From the NCBI GenBank assembly GCA_035561515.1, contig DATMXP010000004.1, forward strand, positions 25,135 through 89,134: a stretch of 64,000 bases of DNA, in the 5' to 3' direction. Positions 27,018 to 37,201 of the stretch are shown piece by piece (positions within the stretch are counted from its first letter, which is position 1; each line of letters opens with the position of its first letter). A program made the translations under genes and the position numbers. Source of the stretch: Terriglobales bacterium. Lineage in GTDB: Bacteria > Acidobacteriota > Terriglobia > Terriglobales > Acidobacteriaceae. Under the pieces are notes generated by a model, which saw only the letters and a program-made list of their open reading frames with translations, did not search any database and was not told where the DNA came from.

Positions 27018-29690
27018 ATGAAGCGATACTCCTTTGCGTTCCTTTGTCTCCTACTCGTTGTCGCCCGCGTGTGTGTAGTCGCACAACAGACCGGCCAAAC
27101 TCCTGCGTACAAAAATCCGAGCCTTTCGGTTGATGAGCGCGTGAACGACCTGATTTCGCGCATGACACTCAAGGAGAAGATTTCGCAATTGGCCCACACG
27201 GCCGATGCTGTACCGCGACTTGGGATTCCGGAATACGACTGGTGGAATGAGGGCTTACACGGCGTGGCGCGCGCGGGTAACGCAACAGTGTTTCCGCAGG
27301 CAATCGGCATGGCTGCGATGTTTGATGAGCCACTGATGTTCAAGATCGCCGACGTGATCAGCACGGAATTTCGTGCCAAGTACAAGGCGAACGTGCATGC
27401 CGATGGATCCACAGATTGGTACAAGGGGCTAACGATTTGGTCCCCGAACATCAACATTTTTCGAGACCCGCGGTGGGGACGTGGCCAGGAAACGTACGGC
27501 GAAGATCCCTATCTGACATCGCGCCTGGGATTGGCCTTTGTGAAAGGGCTGCAAGGAAGTGACCCGAAGTATCTCAAGACAGTTGCCACGCCGAAACACT
27601 ATGCCGTCCACAGCGGTCCCGAACTGACGAGGCACTACGTCGATGTGCCCGTTTCGAAGCACGATATGGCAGACACCTATCTGCCGGCGTTCCGCGCGAC
27701 GGTAATGGACGGCAAGGCCGAATCTGTTATGTGTGCCTACAACGCCGTGAACGGCGAACCCGCGTGTGCCAACAAGGTGCTGTTACAGGATTATCTTCGC
27801 GGAGCATGGGGCTTCAAGGGCTACGTCGTATCCGATTGTGCGGCGATTGAAGACGTCTTCACCGGACACAAGTTCACCAAAACCATGGAAGAAGGAGCCG
27901 CGGTTTCGTTCCAAGTTGGTACGGATTTGATCTGCGGCATGCCACCACAGTCACGCGTGAAACTGGAAAAAGAGGCCCTCGAGAAAGCCGTTCAGGATGG
28001 GATCATCACGGAAGCTGTGATCGATCAGTCATTACGGAGGCTGTTCTCGGCGAGGTTCCGTCTCGGCATGTTCGATCCGCCGTCGATGAATCCCTATGAC
28101 AAGATCGGGCCGAAGGACTTCGATACCGAAGCGAATCGACAACTGGCGCTTACGGCTGCGCAAAAGTCCCTGGTGCTGCTAAAGAACACAAATAGTTTCT
28201 TGCCCCTGAAGAAGAAGTACAACACCATTGCCGTCGTCGGCCCGAATGCCGACAGTGAGGACGCACTGATAGGAAACTATGCCGGGACTCCAAGCCATCC
28301 TGTGACCATTCTTGCAGGAATTCGAGCGAGATTTCCGGAGTCGAAGATTATCTACGCAAAGGGCATTGGACTGACCGGGCCGGCGACGGATCCGATTCCC
28401 ACCGAGTATCTGTTCACCGACATTTCCCGAAAAGAGAATGGTCTTAAAGCTGAGTACTTCACCAACATCAAACTCGAAGGCGAACCGGTACTTCGCCGGA
28501 CAGACAAACTGCTGAACTTCGAATGGATGTACGAAGGCGTGCCGGGATACCCGAACCTGGTGAAGAACTTTTCTACCAGATGGACGGGCGTGCTCGTTCC
28601 ACCGAAAACTGGCGAGTACCTGATCGGCTTCACGGGCGAAGATGGCTACCGCGTTTGGCTGGATGACAAAGTGGTCGTGGAAGACTGGACTCCGCACCGT
28701 CCCGCGAGCACGGTTACGACTCACATCAGTCTTGAGGCCGGGCGCGTTTACAACGTAAAGATCGAGTACTTTCAATTGATCCGTGCTGCCGAGGCCAAAC
28801 TCATCTGGAGCATCTTGGGCGAACCCGAGAAGCAGGCCGCCGAAGCGGTTAAGTCAGCAGATCTCGTCCTTGCGGCCATGGGCCTTTCGCCCAGAATCGA
28901 AGGTGAAGAAATGAAGGTTAACGCCGAGGGGTTCAGCGGCGGTGACCGGACGAAAATCGATCTTCCTGCACCCCAGCAGAAGTTTCTCGAAAGCATACAT
29001 GCTCTTGGGAAGCCGATCGTGCTGGTGCTTGGTGGCGGCAGCGCGTTAGCGGTCAACTGGGCCGATCGGAATCTGCCGGCGATCATCCAGGCATGGTATC
29101 CCGGCGGTCAGGGTGGCACGGCTGTTGCGCAATTGCTGGCCGGTGATTTCAGCCCGAGCGGACGTTTGCCGGTCACGTTCTACAAATCGCTTCAAGAGCT
29201 ATTGCCGTTTGACGACTACAGCATGGCAAACCGAACCTACCGTTACTTCAAAGGCGACCCGTTGTACCCGTTCGGGTTTGGTTTGAGCTACACCAGTTTC
29301 GGTTATCGAAACCTTCGGGTAAACACCGGAAGTACGCCGACCAATGGAAACGTAAGCGTTTCGGTGGAAGTGGCGAACACGGGACAACGTGCAGGAGAAG
29401 AGGTTGTTCAGTTGTATCTCTCAAGCAGTGCTGCTGGGGCGCCTTTGAGAGCACTCGCCGGCTTTCAACGTGTGCAACTGAATCCGGGACAAAAGAAGAT
29501 GGTGAGTTTCAATATTGATAACCGTCAGTTGAGCGTGGTTGATGAGAACGGGAAGCACCGCGTGCTTCCAGGGGAAGTGAAGGTATGGGTCGGGGGTGGA
29601 CAGCCAGTCACCAGGCCAGGACTGGCAAGGCCAAACGGACTGGAGTCCCACTTCGTGATTACTGGCGAAGCTGTGACCCTACCTGACTAG
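27018..29690 (+). CDS. Secreted GH3 beta-glucosidase/beta-xylosidase with PA14 domain
   Basis: An 890-residue exported GH3 enzyme. ATG 27018 has GAGG just upstream and a signal peptide (YSFAFLCLLLVVARVCVVAQ). The catalytic domain has YGEDPYL, KHYAVHSGPE and the nucleophile Asp273 in VVSDCAAIED. A PA14 insert of about 125 residues (about 470-600: GLKAEYF, GEYLIGFTGEDGYRVWLDD) lies inside the second domain and usually shapes specificity. A fibronectin-III-like domain ends the chain. The absence of the SDW/SDY form in favour of SDC is common in xylosidase-type GH3 members. It probably acts on oligosaccharides in the periplasm and complements the cytoplasmic GH3. Confidence 0.92.
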   Translation: MKRYSFAFLCLLLVVARVCVVAQQTGQTPAYKNPSLSVDERVNDLISRMTLKEKISQLAHTADAVPRLGIPEYDWWNEGLHGVARAGNATVFPQAIGMAAMFDEPLMFKIADVISTEFRAKYKANVHADGSTDWYKGLTIWSPNINIFRDPRWGRGQETYGEDPYLTSRLGLAFVKGLQGSDPKYLKTVATPKHYAVHSGPELTRHYVDVPVSKHDMADTYLPAFRATVMDGKAESVMCAYNAVNGEPACANKVLLQDYLRGAWGFKGYVVSDCAAIEDVFTGHKFTKTMEEGAAVSFQVGTDLICGMPPQSRVKLEKEALEKAVQDGIITEAVIDQSLRRLFSARFRLGMFDPPSMNPYDKIGPKDFDTEANRQLALTAAQKSLVLLKNTNSFLPLKKKYNTIAVVGPNADSEDALIGNYAGTPSHPVTILAGIRARFPESKIIYAKGIGLTGPATDPIPTEYLFTDISRKENGLKAEYFTNIKLEGEPVLRRTDKLLNFEWMYEGVPGYPNLVKNFSTRWTGVLVPPKTGEYLIGFTGEDGYRVWLDDKVVVEDWTPHRPASTVTTHISLEAGRVYNVKIEYFQLIRAAEAKLIWSILGEPEKQAAEAVKSADLVLAAMGLSPRIEGEEMKVNAEGFSGGDRTKIDLPAPQQKFLESIHALGKPIVLVLGGGSALAVNWADRNLPAIIQAWYPGGQGGTAVAQLLAGDFSPSGRLPVTFYKSLQELLPFDDYSMANRTYRYFKGDPLYPFGFGLSYTSFGYRNLRVNTGSTPTNGNVSVSVEVANTGQRAGEEVVQLYLSSSAAGAPLRALAGFQRVQLNPGQKKMVSFNIDNRQLSVVDENGKHRVLPGEVKVWVGGGQPVTRPGLARPNGLESHFVITGEAVTLPD

Positions 29691-29710
29691 ACCCGAACCG
29701 GGGAGCCTAG

Positions 29711-29740
29711 AAAAGCGGAGTTTAACCCTCCGCTTTCTTT
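29711..29740. terminator. Bidirectional terminator between GH3 and GH115 genes
   Basis: The stem AAAGCGGAG/CTCCGCTTT has a 7-base loop, followed by CTTTGCTT on the plus strand and preceded by an A-rich side for the minus strand. It separates convergent genes. Confidence 0.8.
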
Positions 29741-29744
29741 GCTT

Positions 29745-32624
29745 CTAATTGATAGCTACCGGCTTGCCACGGAAACTTTCCGGCGGCCCTAAGTAACTGG
29801 GGTTAACGCCCCCGGTATCAACTACAATCTTCTGGAGAACGACCGCAGGATCAACCATCCAGAACTTCAAGGTGTGGTATCCGACGCCGTCGACTTTGAA
29901 CTTTGTCTTCACTTTCCGCACGGCGTCTTCCACAGACTTCTCCCAGTCTTTGAGTTCGTTGTGCTCGAGTGCATCGATGATTTGCGGGGGCTGGTCGTCC
30001 CACGAGATTGCATATCGAACACCACGGCCCGGAGCAATGTTAAGCGTGGGCGAGAGGATTGCTTCGACTTCGATTTCACCGGGGTTGAAGAGGTAAACCT
30101 TGTACTCCAGACGAGGGCTGTTCGGAGGAGTGACGCTTTCCGCCGTGACGGGGAATACGCTCATCGACGACAACGTTCGTCCGAGGTCGTCGATCTTTTC
30201 CCAGCGAGCACGAGCGGTATCGACCTTGTTCGTGTAGTGGGTAGCCTCCATTGAAACATAGCCGTTACCCTCCACGAAGCCTTCCACCGTTTCCGCCTTC
30301 GGTTCCGAAGGGTTGAAAGCAGTTACTTTAATTGGGAAGCGGAACTCAAGCGGCCCATCAAAGGTGATGTTCCCTTCGGCCTTGCCAGGCGGGACCTTGC
30401 CCCAATCGATACTGACCCAGATGCGCTGGTCGTCGGTGAGTGTTCCACCGGAAGTGCTCAAAAGTATCCACGGTTGGCTGGCGTTAACCTTGAACTGCAC
30501 AGGGTCGAGGCCGCGCCGGAAGACATCGATGTAGTGGCTCTCTTTCGTGAATACGTCGAACTCGGGCAGAGCCGGTGGACGGAAGCGGCCGGGTGCGAAT
30601 GAGCCTTCCATGGCGATGCCCATTGCCTCGCCTTGTATTGGCTGCACTTCGTTTATGGCGGGCATTTTGTTCAACGGCGGCTGATTCCAATAGGTGTATC
30701 CGAGATGGGTCTGGTCCATCATGTGATTCCACTTGCCGCCGTTCAACTTGTGATACTCGTCTGAGAGTTGAGAGTCCCGCTTGAAGAGTTCGCGGGTTTT
30801 AGCAGCCCAGTCGTTCGCGCTTACTCGTCCCTGTGTCGCATAGAGATTGTTCTTCCCGGCTGCAATGTACAGTTGCGTGACTTGCGCGGACGCTTTCGTC
30901 GGGTGCAGGACTAGCTGGAAAAATGCATCGCGATACTGAGGCGGAAGCTGACCGTAAATTCTTTCCGCTTGATCCGTAATGTCCTGCCATTCTTTCCAGA
31001 CGCGGTCCGCCTCCTGATAATCGGTAATGCTGAAGGTGGTGGAATCGATCAGTTCAGGTTTACGGCGACCGTTGTACTTCGTGTACTTCGCCACGATGTC
31101 TGCGATTTCAGCAGCGTGAGTCGGCCCGAACTCGCGCTCTGCCCAAAAACGAGTGAACTCAGCGATATTGTCCTTGCCCCAGCGTTCCGGATTCCACGCC
31201 ATGCTGAGGAAGAACTCAATGGGGAACTCCATGGGTTTGAGATCGCCGACATTCACGATCCAGATGCGGTTGGCATCGTACCGATACGCCAGGTTCATCT
31301 GTTCCCAGACCTTCGCGATGGGGTTGGTATTAAGCCACTTGTAGGAGCGCGGACCACCGACATAATCGAAGTGGTAATACACGCCCGCACCGCCAGAGCG
31401 TTTGCGCTCTTCGGCGGTCGGCAGGCGCCGGATGTTGCCCCAGTTGTCATCGGCCCACAGCAGCGTTACATCATCGGGGACGCGCATCCCCTTTTCGTAG
31501 TACTCCTGCACCTCCTTGTACAGGGCCCAATCCTGAGGAATCTTTGTAACATCGGGATTTACTGCACGCTTCAAGATGTCGCGCTGGTCGGCAACGATCT
31601 TTTCCAGTAACTGAACGTTGGCATCTTCGGACATCGGCATATCGCCGTCGCCGCGCATGCCGACCGTGATGATGCTTTCGTAGTTCTTGTTCCGGGTGAC
31701 GCCTTCTTCCCAGAAGTTTCTAAGGACCCCGGCATTCCTGGTGTAGTCCCACGGACCGGTACCGTGCCGTTTCCATTCCTTTTGCGCGCGAAGCATGGGC
31801 TCATGATGCGAGGTACCCATCACGATGCCATACTCATCCGCCAGTTTCGGATTCTCCGGGTCATCTTCATTGAACGCGTTGTTCCACATGGCCGGCCACA
31901 AGTAGTTGCCTTTCATGCGGAGGATGAGTTCGAACACCTTGGTATAAAACTGCGAGTTGTAGTTCCCGAACTTTTCCTTCACCCAATTTGTGAGCGCTGG
32001 CGCTTCATCGTTAAGAAAGATTCCGCGATACTTCACTGGTGAAGGCCCCTGCGCAAAGCGACCCGCCTTGATGAACAGGGAATCGCGGTGTTGAACGGGA
32101 ACATCGGCCCACCAGTACCATGGCGATACTCCGATCTGCTCCGAAAGGTCGTAGATGCCAAAGATCGTTCCGCGCTTGTCGCTGCCATAAATGACGAGTG
32201 CTCGATCAATCCCCGGCAGAGGGCGATCCACAACCTGAAGGGCGAAGGCTTCCCATTTGCCCGAAAGGGAAGAGACATCGATCTTGCGGGATGCCGCGAG
32301 TCTGCGAACCAGCGCACTCTTCCCAATCGTGCCGATGATGATGGCGCTCTTTCCGGCTTGCGAAGCGACATTCACTATTTTTGCTGTCTGCCCGGTGACG
32401 CGGTTGATATCAGCCTGAAGGTCCTTTGCCGCCCGGATTACTCCGGGCCAATCGCTCGGATCCACCAGTATTGTGGCTGTGCTTTCGCCATCGGCAATGG
32501 TGAAACAACCCGGTGTGCAAGACGGTTCCACATATCGAGGCTGTCCGAGCGCAAGGGCGTTCTGAACGCAGACAGCGAATAGGATCAATACGAGAGCTTT
32601 CGCAAAGCGGAGGGGGGAAGGCAT
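29745..32624 (-). CDS. GH115 alpha-glucuronidase
   Basis: A 959-residue exported enzyme that removes (4-O-methyl)glucuronic acid from xylan, including from internal residues of the polymer. ATG 32624 starts a signal peptide (ALVLILFAVCVQNALA); a TTG-like extension upstream would put nine charged residues in front. Family hallmarks include YRGIFLNDEAPALTNW, LRMKGNYLWPAMWNNAF, MGTSHHEPM, ITVGMRGDGDMPM and LWADDNWGNIRRLP. The C-terminal third has beta-sandwich domains typical of the family. It is divergent from the mannonate dehydratase gene across a 142-bp region carrying operator 3. Confidence 0.93.
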   Translation of the reverse strand: MPSPLRFAKALVLILFAVCVQNALALGQPRYVEPSCTPGCFTIADGESTATILVDPSDWPGVIRAAKDLQADINRVTGQTAKIVNVASQAGKSAIIIGTIGKSALVRRLAASRKIDVSSLSGKWEAFALQVVDRPLPGIDRALVIYGSDKRGTIFGIYDLSEQIGVSPWYWWADVPVQHRDSLFIKAGRFAQGPSPVKYRGIFLNDEAPALTNWVKEKFGNYNSQFYTKVFELILRMKGNYLWPAMWNNAFNEDDPENPKLADEYGIVMGTSHHEPMLRAQKEWKRHGTGPWDYTRNAGVLRNFWEEGVTRNKNYESIITVGMRGDGDMPMSEDANVQLLEKIVADQRDILKRAVNPDVTKIPQDWALYKEVQEYYEKGMRVPDDVTLLWADDNWGNIRRLPTAEERKRSGGAGVYYHFDYVGGPRSYKWLNTNPIAKVWEQMNLAYRYDANRIWIVNVGDLKPMEFPIEFFLSMAWNPERWGKDNIAEFTRFWAEREFGPTHAAEIADIVAKYTKYNGRRKPELIDSTTFSITDYQEADRVWKEWQDITDQAERIYGQLPPQYRDAFFQLVLHPTKASAQVTQLYIAAGKNNLYATQGRVSANDWAAKTRELFKRDSQLSDEYHKLNGGKWNHMMDQTHLGYTYWNQPPLNKMPAINEVQPIQGEAMGIAMEGSFAPGRFRPPALPEFDVFTKESHYIDVFRRGLDPVQFKVNASQPWILLSTSGGTLTDDQRIWVSIDWGKVPPGKAEGNITFDGPLEFRFPIKVTAFNPSEPKAETVEGFVEGNGYVSMEATHYTNKVDTARARWEKIDDLGRTLSSMSVFPVTAESVTPPNSPRLEYKVYLFNPGEIEVEAILSPTLNIAPGRGVRYAISWDDQPPQIIDALEHNELKDWEKSVEDAVRKVKTKFKVDGVGYHTLKFWMVDPAVVLQKIVVDTGGVNPSYLGPPESFRGKPVAIN

Positions 32625-32668
32625 GGAGTGCCGGCTTTCCGCACAAAAGAGCATGTGCGTTGAGAAAT

Positions 32669-32689
32669 CTTGTTCGAGGTACGAACAAA
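32669..32689. promoter_or_regulatory. Operator 3: CTTGTT-N9-AACAAA
   Basis: A perfect inverted repeat TTGTTCG-N5-CGAACAA at 32670-32688 lies within the shared 6-9-6 frame, between the divergent GH115 and manD genes. On the plus strand TTGTTC-N17-TAGAAA could be a promoter overlapping it. Confidence 0.65.
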
Positions 32690-32766
32690 ATCTAGAAACT
32701 ACTAGAGCGCGACAGTAAAATCAAGGCGCGCTACCTCCCTGAGAGTGTGCCGGATCGGACGCGAAA

Positions 32767-33975
32767 ATGAAGATTGTTGATGCAAAGGTTATCGTTTGCA
32801 GCCCCGGACGAAATTTCGTCACCCTGAAAATCATCACAGAGGACGGCGTTTATGGACTCGGAGATGCGACGCTGAATGGCCGCGAGTTATCAGTCGCAAG
32901 CTACCTAAAGGACCACGTTGTTCCACTGCTCATCGGCCGTGATGCTCGGCGCATTGAGGACATATGGCAGTACTTCTATAAGGGCGCGTACTGGCGGCGA
33001 GGTCCGGTCACGATGACCGCTATCGCGGCGGTCGATACAGCGCTCTGGGACATTAAGGGCAAGTCCCTGAATGCACCGCTGTACCAACTTCTTGGAGGCG
33101 CGTCTCGGGAGGGCGTCCTCGTATACGGGCACGCGAGCGGCACCGATGTCGAAGATACCGTGAAGGCAGTGGCCGACTTCATGAAGAAGGGTTACAAGGC
33201 GATCCGTGCCCAGTCAGGCATTCCGGGATTATCGAGTACGTATGGCGTGCATCATGGGCCGGGGCATTATGAGCCTGCGGAAAAAGGCGCGCCTCCGGAG
33301 AACGAATGGTCCACGGAAGCGTACATGAACTTCATTCCCACGCTGTTCGCTCGGCTACGAAAAGAGTTCGGCCCCGAACTGCACCTCTTGCACGATGTCC
33401 ATCACCGGCTCACACCGAATGAAGCAGCGCGGGTCGGCAAAGATCTTGAGCCATACCGATTATTCTGGATGGAAGACCCGACTCCCGCCGAATTGCAGGA
33501 GGGATTTCGGGTGATTCGGCGGCACACGACAACCCCGCTTGCGGTGGGAGAAGTGTTCAACTCAATTTATGACTGCCAGCAGCTCATCCAGGAACAACTG
33601 ATCGACTACATCCGCACTACCGTTGTGCACGCTGGCGGTATCACTCACCTGCGGCGGATCGCCAACTTTGCAGAGATCTATCACGTTCGTACCGGATCGC
33701 ATGGCGCGACTGACCTGAGCCCCGTTTGCATGGGTGCGGCGCTGAACTTTGATCTGAGCGTTCACAACTTCGGAATCCAGGAGTACATGGCGCACGCAGA
33801 CGTGACCGACAACGTGTTTCCACACAGCTACAAATTCGAGAATGGACTGATGCATCCGGGAGAGGCGCCGGGGATTGGTGTCGATATCGACGAAGAACTC
33901 GCGGCCAAGTATCCATACCAGCGAGCGTATCTGCCGGTGAACCGCAAACTCGACGGCACCATGCACAGCTGGTAA
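32767..33975 (+). CDS. manD: D-mannonate dehydratase, enolase superfamily (ManD/RspA type)
   Basis: A 402-residue enzyme converting D-mannonate to 2-keto-3-deoxygluconate, the third step of glucuronate breakdown. It is full length for the ManD subgroup. The capping domain starts [18 protein letters not shown]. The barrel has [25 protein letters not shown], the metal-binding aspartate/glutamates in [18 protein letters not shown] and [10 protein letters not shown], and [12 protein letters not shown] near the C terminus. It is unrelated to UxuA; this enzyme replaces it here. It is divergent from GH115 and convergent with uxaC, and shares operator 3. Confidence 0.93.
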   Translation: MKIVDAKVIVCSPGRNFVTLKIITEDGVYGLGDATLNGRELSVASYLKDHVVPLLIGRDARRIEDIWQYFYKGAYWRRGPVTMTAIAAVDTALWDIKGKSLNAPLYQLLGGASREGVLVYGHASGTDVEDTVKAVADFMKKGYKAIRAQSGIPGLSSTYGVHHGPGHYEPAEKGAPPENEWSTEAYMNFIPTLFARLRKEFGPELHLLHDVHHRLTPNEAARVGKDLEPYRLFWMEDPTPAELQEGFRVIRRHTTTPLAVGEVFNSIYDCQQLIQEQLIDYIRTTVVHAGGITHLRRIANFAEIYHVRTGSHGATDLSPVCMGAALNFDLSVHNFGIQEYMAHADVTDNVFPHSYKFENGLMHPGEAPGIGVDIDEELAAKYPYQRAYLPVNRKLDGTMHSW

Positions 33976-33996
33976 GAAGGCTGGACTGTAAATAGA

Positions 33997-34021
33997 AGCG
34001 CCGGGCCTCACACCCGGCGCT
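33997..34021. terminator. Hairpin terminator between manD and uxaC
   Basis: A 9-bp GC-rich stem AGCGCCGGG/CCCGGCGCT with a 7-base loop, between convergent genes. The T content after it is modest. Confidence 0.7.
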
Positions 34022-34043
34022 CTGTATTTGATGGCGTGTTGAT

Positions 34044-35465
34044 CTATTTCATCGCTTCGGCCGATAGATCGAGGCCGAAAAAGTCGTATGCGTTTTTGTA
34101 TGAGATGTTTCTGACCATCGTGCCGATCAGCACCTCATCGTTCGGTAGAAGCCCTTTTTCCATGTCATTGCCCAATAGGTTGCACAACACACGCCGGAAG
34201 TACTCGTGTCGAGGGAACGACATGAACGAGCGCGAGTCGGTAACCATGCCGACAAAACGCGACAGCAAGCCCGTAGCCGACAGTGTATTCAGCTGCCATT
34301 CAATGCCTTCCTTTTGATCGAGGAACCACCAGCCGCTGCCAAACTGGATCTTTCCCGCGATCGACTCGTCCTGGAAATTTCCGGCGGCAGTCGAGAAGGC
34401 GTAGTTCTCAGCGGGATTGAGGTTGTAAATCACCATTTTGGGAAGGCTGTTTTCGTTTTCAAGCAGGTCAAGGTATCGATTCAGCAAGACTGCCTGCGGC
34501 CAGTCTCCGACCGAGTCAAATCCGGTATTTGGGCCGAGTTCTCGCAATGCTCTGGTGTTTGCACTCCTCAGTGCGCCCAAATGCAGCTGCTTAACCCAGT
34601 TGCGCTCCGCGTCCAGACGACCGAAGTAGATCATCATGAAAGAGGCAAACTGATCATGTTCTTCCGGACAAGGAATCTGCCCGGCATGCACTTTTGCGAA
34701 GATCGCCTTCGCGCGTTCTTCAGAGCACGGATTCGCATGGCAGTAAATCAATCCGTGATCCGACAGTCGGCACCCCGCGGCATGAAACGCATCGTGACGC
34801 GCCTTCAACGCGTCCAGGAACTCGGCCAGGCTGGATATGCTTTTGCCCGATGTGGATTCCAAACGCGAAACCCAGGCGTTGAAAGCTTCCGGCGCATCAA
34901 CCGCAAGTGCGGGATCCGGACGGAAGGACGGGAACACCCTGAACTCAGGATTTGAGGCGTTTACCTGTTTATGGAATTCCAGGGACGAACACGGGTCGTC
35001 GCTGGAACAAATCACGCGCACCTTGAACTTCTTAATGATTCCAAGGGCAGAAAAGTCGGCCGACTGGAGCAGGGCGTTCGCTTTTTTCCAAATACCTTCG
35101 GCTGACCTTTCGTCCATCAAATCATCGATGCCGAAGTAACGCTTCAGTTCAAGCTGGGTCCAATGATACAGAGGGTTGCGCAGCGTAAAGGGAACCGTGC
35201 GAGCCCAGGCAAGATACTTGTCATGTGGCGACGCATCACCGGTTATGTATTTCTCGGCGACTCCGTTGGCCCGCATGGCGCGCCATTTGTAGTGGTCTCC
35301 CTCAAGCCAGATCTCGAACAAGTCCCGGAACCTACGATTCTGCGCGAACTCGCTTGCTTCCAAATGGGAATGAAAGTCAAAGATTGGCTGGTCCTCGGCA
35401 TAGTCGTGGTACAGCCGTCGGGCGGATTCGGTTTCGAGTAAGAAATTCTCGTGTATGAAGTTCAA
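34044..35465 (-). CDS. uxaC: Glucuronate isomerase
   Basis: A 473-residue enzyme that isomerises D-glucuronate to D-fructuronate. It aligns from its first residues with E. coli UxaC: ENFLLETESARRLYHDYA, IFDFHSHLEASEFAQNRRF and EGDHYKWRAMRANGV. The metal-ligand HSH pair and the C-terminal MVTDSRSFMSFPRHEYFRRV are present. Only TTG codons are available; TTG 35465 is preferred over the adjacent TTG 35468 because GGAG is seven bases away and the N-terminal length then matches the family. It is divergent from xylA, with operator 4 between them. Confidence 0.95.
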   Translation of the reverse strand: MNFIHENFLLETESARRLYHDYAEDQPIFDFHSHLEASEFAQNRRFRDLFEIWLEGDHYKWRAMRANGVAEKYITGDASPHDKYLAWARTVPFTLRNPLYHWTQLELKRYFGIDDLMDERSAEGIWKKANALLQSADFSALGIIKKFKVRVICSSDDPCSSLEFHKQVNASNPEFRVFPSFRPDPALAVDAPEAFNAWVSRLESTSGKSISSLAEFLDALKARHDAFHAAGCRLSDHGLIYCHANPCSEERAKAIFAKVHAGQIPCPEEHDQFASFMMIYFGRLDAERNWVKQLHLGALRSANTRALRELGPNTGFDSVGDWPQAVLLNRYLDLLENENSLPKMVIYNLNPAENYAFSTAAGNFQDESIAGKIQFGSGWWFLDQKEGIEWQLNTLSATGLLSRFVGMVTDSRSFMSFPRHEYFRRVLCNLLGNDMEKGLLPNDEVLIGTMVRNISYKNAYDFFGLDLSAEAMK

Positions 35466-35600
35466 CAAAACGCTCCGGTGTCACACCAGGGGAACCTTGA
35501 TACTGCCACCGCAAGAACCAAGTCTTCGAATTGTCTTGATAAAAATGAGTGAATGAAATCCCGCAGTCGAAGTCCCCGGAGTGCTACAATTTGCTGCGAT

Positions 35601-35621
35601 TTAGTTTGCTTGTCAAACAAA
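35601..35621. promoter_or_regulatory. Operator 4: TTAGTT-N9-AACAAA, shared by uxaC and xylA
   Basis: The arms read TTAGTTTG/CAAACAAA around a 5-bp centre and resemble the Bacillus XylR operator. On the minus strand a perfect -35 TTGACA lies inside it (plus positions 35611-35616), facing uxaC. It lies 150 bp before xylA. Confidence 0.7.
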
Positions 35622-35750
35622 TAATAACGTCTTAAAGGCATTCCCTCCTAAACAAATGACCCAAAAACGGTCTGGGAGGCAATAATAACCGCCGGTTATC
35701 GAAGTTGCTAAGCCAAAGTTCACCGAAGTGGTGGCAGAGAGGAATAAAGA

Positions 35751-36926
35751 ATGACGAAAAGCAATAATCCTTACCAGCCAAAGCCGGAGCATAAGTTCTC
35801 ATTTGGGCTGTGGACCGTCGGGAACCGCGGCCGTGACCCGTTCGGTGACGCGGTGCGACCGACGATCAGCCCTGTCGACATCGTCAAATTACTGGCAGAA
35901 GTTGGCGCCTGGGGCGTCAACCTTCACGACAACGACCTGGTGCCAATCGATGCCACGCCCTTGGAACGTGACAAGATCGTGAAAGAGTTCAAGGACGCCT
36001 GCCAGAAGAACAATATCGTGGTTCCGATGGCGACCGTGTCGCTCTTTTATCACCCGGTATTCCGCGATGGTGCGTTCACCGCAAACGATCCCGATGTGCG
36101 TGCCTACGCGATCCAGAAAACGATGCGAGCGATGGATCTCGGCGCCGAACTAGGCGCGAAGATATTTGTCCTCTGGGGCGGGCGTGAAGGCGTCGAAACC
36201 GATGGTTGCCGCCGTGCCGACGAGGCCGTGAAGCGTTTGCGCAATGCCATCGACTATCTCTGCGAGTACAACATCGACAAGGGATACGGATACAAGTTTG
36301 CTTTAGAAGCGAAGCCCAACGAGCCCCGCGCTCACATTTACATGTCCACCACCGGCCATTATCTCGGCCTGATCCCGACGCTGGCGCATCCGGAGATGGT
36401 TGGGGTAAACCCGGAAGTCGCCCATGAGCACATGGCCGGACTGAACTTCATGCATGGTGTGGCCCAGGCTTGGGAAGCAGGGAAGTTGTTCCACATCGAT
36501 CTGAATGACCAGGAGCCGGGCCGGTATGACCAGGACCTCCGTTTTGGTTCTGCCAATATCAAGGCTGCTTTCTGGCTGGTTAAGTTCCTCGAAGACGTTG
36601 GTTATGCCGGCCCTCGCCACTTCGACGCGCACGCGTACCGGACCGAAGATTACGAAGGCGTGAAGGACTTCGCCCGTGGCTGCATGAGGACTTATCTCAT
36701 GCTGAAAGAGAAGGCCGAGCGCTGGAATGCGGACAAAGAAATCCAGGCCATTCTGGCGGAAATCAACCCGAAGCCACATGGCGCAAACAACCACGGCAAG
36801 TACTCGAAACAAAGTGCTACTGCGCTGTTGGGCCATGCCTTCGACAAAGACGCGATGATGAAGAAGCGGCTGCCATACGAGAAATTGGATCAGTTGACCG
36901 TCGATATCCTTCTCGGCACGCGGTAA
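35751..36926 (+). CDS. xylA: Xylose isomerase
   Basis: A 391-residue class I xylose isomerase of the actinobacterial type, converting D-xylose to D-xylulose. Family features are FSFGLWTVGNRGRDPFG, the catalytic histidine in NLHDNDLVP (about residue 58), the metal and substrate residues in FALEAKPNEPR (about 185-195), and HIDLNDQEPGRYDQDLRFG and HFDAHAYRTE for the second metal site. AGAGGA precedes the ATG. It is followed by a terminator, so it is probably monocistronic, divergent from uxaC. Confidence 0.97.
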   Translation: MTKSNNPYQPKPEHKFSFGLWTVGNRGRDPFGDAVRPTISPVDIVKLLAEVGAWGVNLHDNDLVPIDATPLERDKIVKEFKDACQKNNIVVPMATVSLFYHPVFRDGAFTANDPDVRAYAIQKTMRAMDLGAELGAKIFVLWGGREGVETDGCRRADEAVKRLRNAIDYLCEYNIDKGYGYKFALEAKPNEPRAHIYMSTTGHYLGLIPTLAHPEMVGVNPEVAHEHMAGLNFMHGVAQAWEAGKLFHIDLNDQEPGRYDQDLRFGSANIKAAFWLVKFLEDVGYAGPRHFDAHAYRTEDYEGVKDFARGCMRTYLMLKEKAERWNADKEIQAILAEINPKPHGANNHGKYSKQSATALLGHAFDKDAMMKKRLPYEKLDQLTVDILLGTR

Positions 36927-36943
36927 TAGTGTTCAGTATGTCG

Positions 36944-36970
36944 GGGCTACCGTTCGCGGTAGCCCTTTCT
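36944..36970 (+). terminator. Rho-independent terminator of xylA
   Basis: GGGCTACCG-TTCG-CGGTAGCCC, a 9-bp stem with a stable TTCG loop, then TTTCTGTT. Confidence 0.85.
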
Positions 36971-37089
36971 GTTAGTCCTTCGGGCGTCATGGATGCGCCG
37001 CGCCGGCGGGCCTTTATGTCGAACCACGACCAGTGCGGATGAGCACCTGCTTGGAGATTCGAAGCACTAGTGGTAACCTTCTGCACGAT

Positions 37090-37110
37090 TTAATTCGACG
37101 CGTGAACGAA
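37090..37110. promoter_or_regulatory. Operator 5: TTAATT-N9-AACGAA
   Basis: A weaker match to the locus consensus (one substitution in each arm) but with the same 9-bp spacer, about 90 bp before the SSS transporter gene. Confidence 0.45.
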
Positions 37111-37201
37111 TGCTTCGCGTGTCGTGTGTATTGGCAGTTGCGGTCAGCGGTTCCATAGCGTAATTTTTGACCACTTCGGACAGTGCAGGAGGAAACCTCA
37201 C

